From positions 1 through 6,033 of the forward strand of contig RFWS01000067.1 in NCBI GenBank assembly GCA_009921985.1: a DNA stretch of 6,033 nt, in the 5' to 3' direction. The notes beneath the pieces were generated by a model, which saw nothing but the letters and a program-made list of their open reading frames with translations, was not told the origin of the DNA and searched no databases. Numbering within the stretch: the first letter of the stretch is position 1; every line of letters begins with the position of its first letter. The position numbers and the translations under genes are program-made. This document shows positions 5,723 to 6,033 of this stretch, in pieces. This DNA comes from a bacterium (GTDB lineage Bacteria > Verrucomicrobiota > Verrucomicrobiia > Methylacidiphilales > Verrucolacustridaceae).

Positions 5723-5813
5723 GATTTGGCTCGGAGCGGAGTTTCCCCTCTGCCGGCCGATTCCCAAGGGCATTCAATTTTTTTATTCGGCAGTTATTGG
5801 CGGGCCTGCGAAT

Positions 5814-6033
5814 TCATGTGAGTTTCTTGCGTCGGTAACTTTTCAGCGAATCCGAAACCTCCTGGCCGGCCACCCGCAGCTCGTCCCGTAGCCAGTCGGG
5901 GGTGAAGCCGAAAGCTCCAAACGATTCCACCGCAGTGATTTCCGCATGGTCGGCTGTGACCACCCCGATCTCTCCCTTCCCGGCATGGGCCTGGACGATC
6001 CTCTCGATGATACTGTCGGCGGTTTGATCGGCT
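5814..6033 (-). CDS. YacP-like NYN-domain protein, C-terminal fragment (5' end outside window)
   Basis: Seventy-two residues are visible, entering from the right edge and ending at TGA 5814. The stretch ADQTADSIIERIV followed by GEIGVVTADHAE and then FGAFGFTPDWLRDELR fits the last third of YacP/NYN (PIN-like) domains. There the Asp residues of 'TADS' and of the 'VVTADHAE' strand belong to the acidic metal-binding site typical of this nuclease fold. In Bacillus the relative Rae1/YacP cuts ribosome-associated mRNA; whether this protein does so cannot be said. The C-terminus is basic (SYRRKKLT), consistent with RNA contact. A 91-base gap (5723-5813) containing an AT-rich stretch (ATTCAATTTTTTTATT on the plus strand) separates it from the coiled-coil gene, so that gene may have its own promoter. 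I see no clear promoter boxes or terminator in the gap. Confidence 0.75.
   Translation of the reverse strand, partial: ADQTADSIIERIVQAHAGKGEIGVVTADHAEITAVESFGAFGFTPDWLRDELRVAGQEVSDSLKSYRRKKLT

Noticed and set aside
5774..5790. T-rich run between the NYN-domain and coiled-coil genes as a terminator
   Set aside because: No inverted repeat precedes the run on the plus strand, and on the minus strand it reads as an A-run; it is more likely promoter-type AT-rich DNA.

Overview
The window looks like chromosomal DNA from a GC-rich member of the Verrucomicrobiota (PVC superphylum). This is inferred from the protein types: a pseudopilin-like protein with a C-terminal H-X9-DG signature, a lipoprotein ending in a PWNxPxSWEG-type tail, a protein built from ~32-residue 'W-x3-DP-x-A' repeats, and a surface protein ending in an 'FFRLVRK' module. 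No single marker proves the phylum. Nothing in the window looks phage- or transposon-derived. LAYOUT. 1-333 (+): the 3' end of secA, the preprotein translocase ATPase, with its C-terminal metal-binding motif lacking one of the usual cysteines. 383-1465 (+): a membrane-anchored protein of unknown function with about seven tandem 32-33 residue repeats. 1475-3432 (-): a B12-related unit read right to left. It has a possible promoter, a cobalamin riboswitch aptamer (about 3222-3389), a downstream hairpin, a second hairpin that touches the ribosome binding site, a secreted surface protein interrupted by a one-base frameshift near 2520 (2224-3104), and, overlapping it by four bases, a pseudopilin-like H-X9-DG protein (1475-2227). 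3552-4568 (+): asd, aspartate-semialdehyde dehydrogenase, transcribed divergently from the riboswitch unit. 4679-6033 (-): three closely placed genes read right to left: the end of a YacP-like NYN-domain protein, a membrane-anchored coiled-coil protein with a C-terminal beta-type domain, and a 63-residue lipoprotein. HOW THEY WORK TOGETHER. SecA and Asd are housekeeping proteins (protein export; the branch to lysine/diaminopimelate, threonine and methionine). The distinctive part is the minus-strand unit, where a B12-sensing leader precedes a secreted protein and a pseudopilin-like protein instead of a classical TonB-dependent B12 transporter. The simplest reading is a B12-repressed cell-surface module that may help acquire cobamides. 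In this copy the first gene is frameshifted, so the module may be decaying here, or the base may be a sequencing error. The coiled-coil and lipoprotein genes look like a cell-envelope pair of unknown function.
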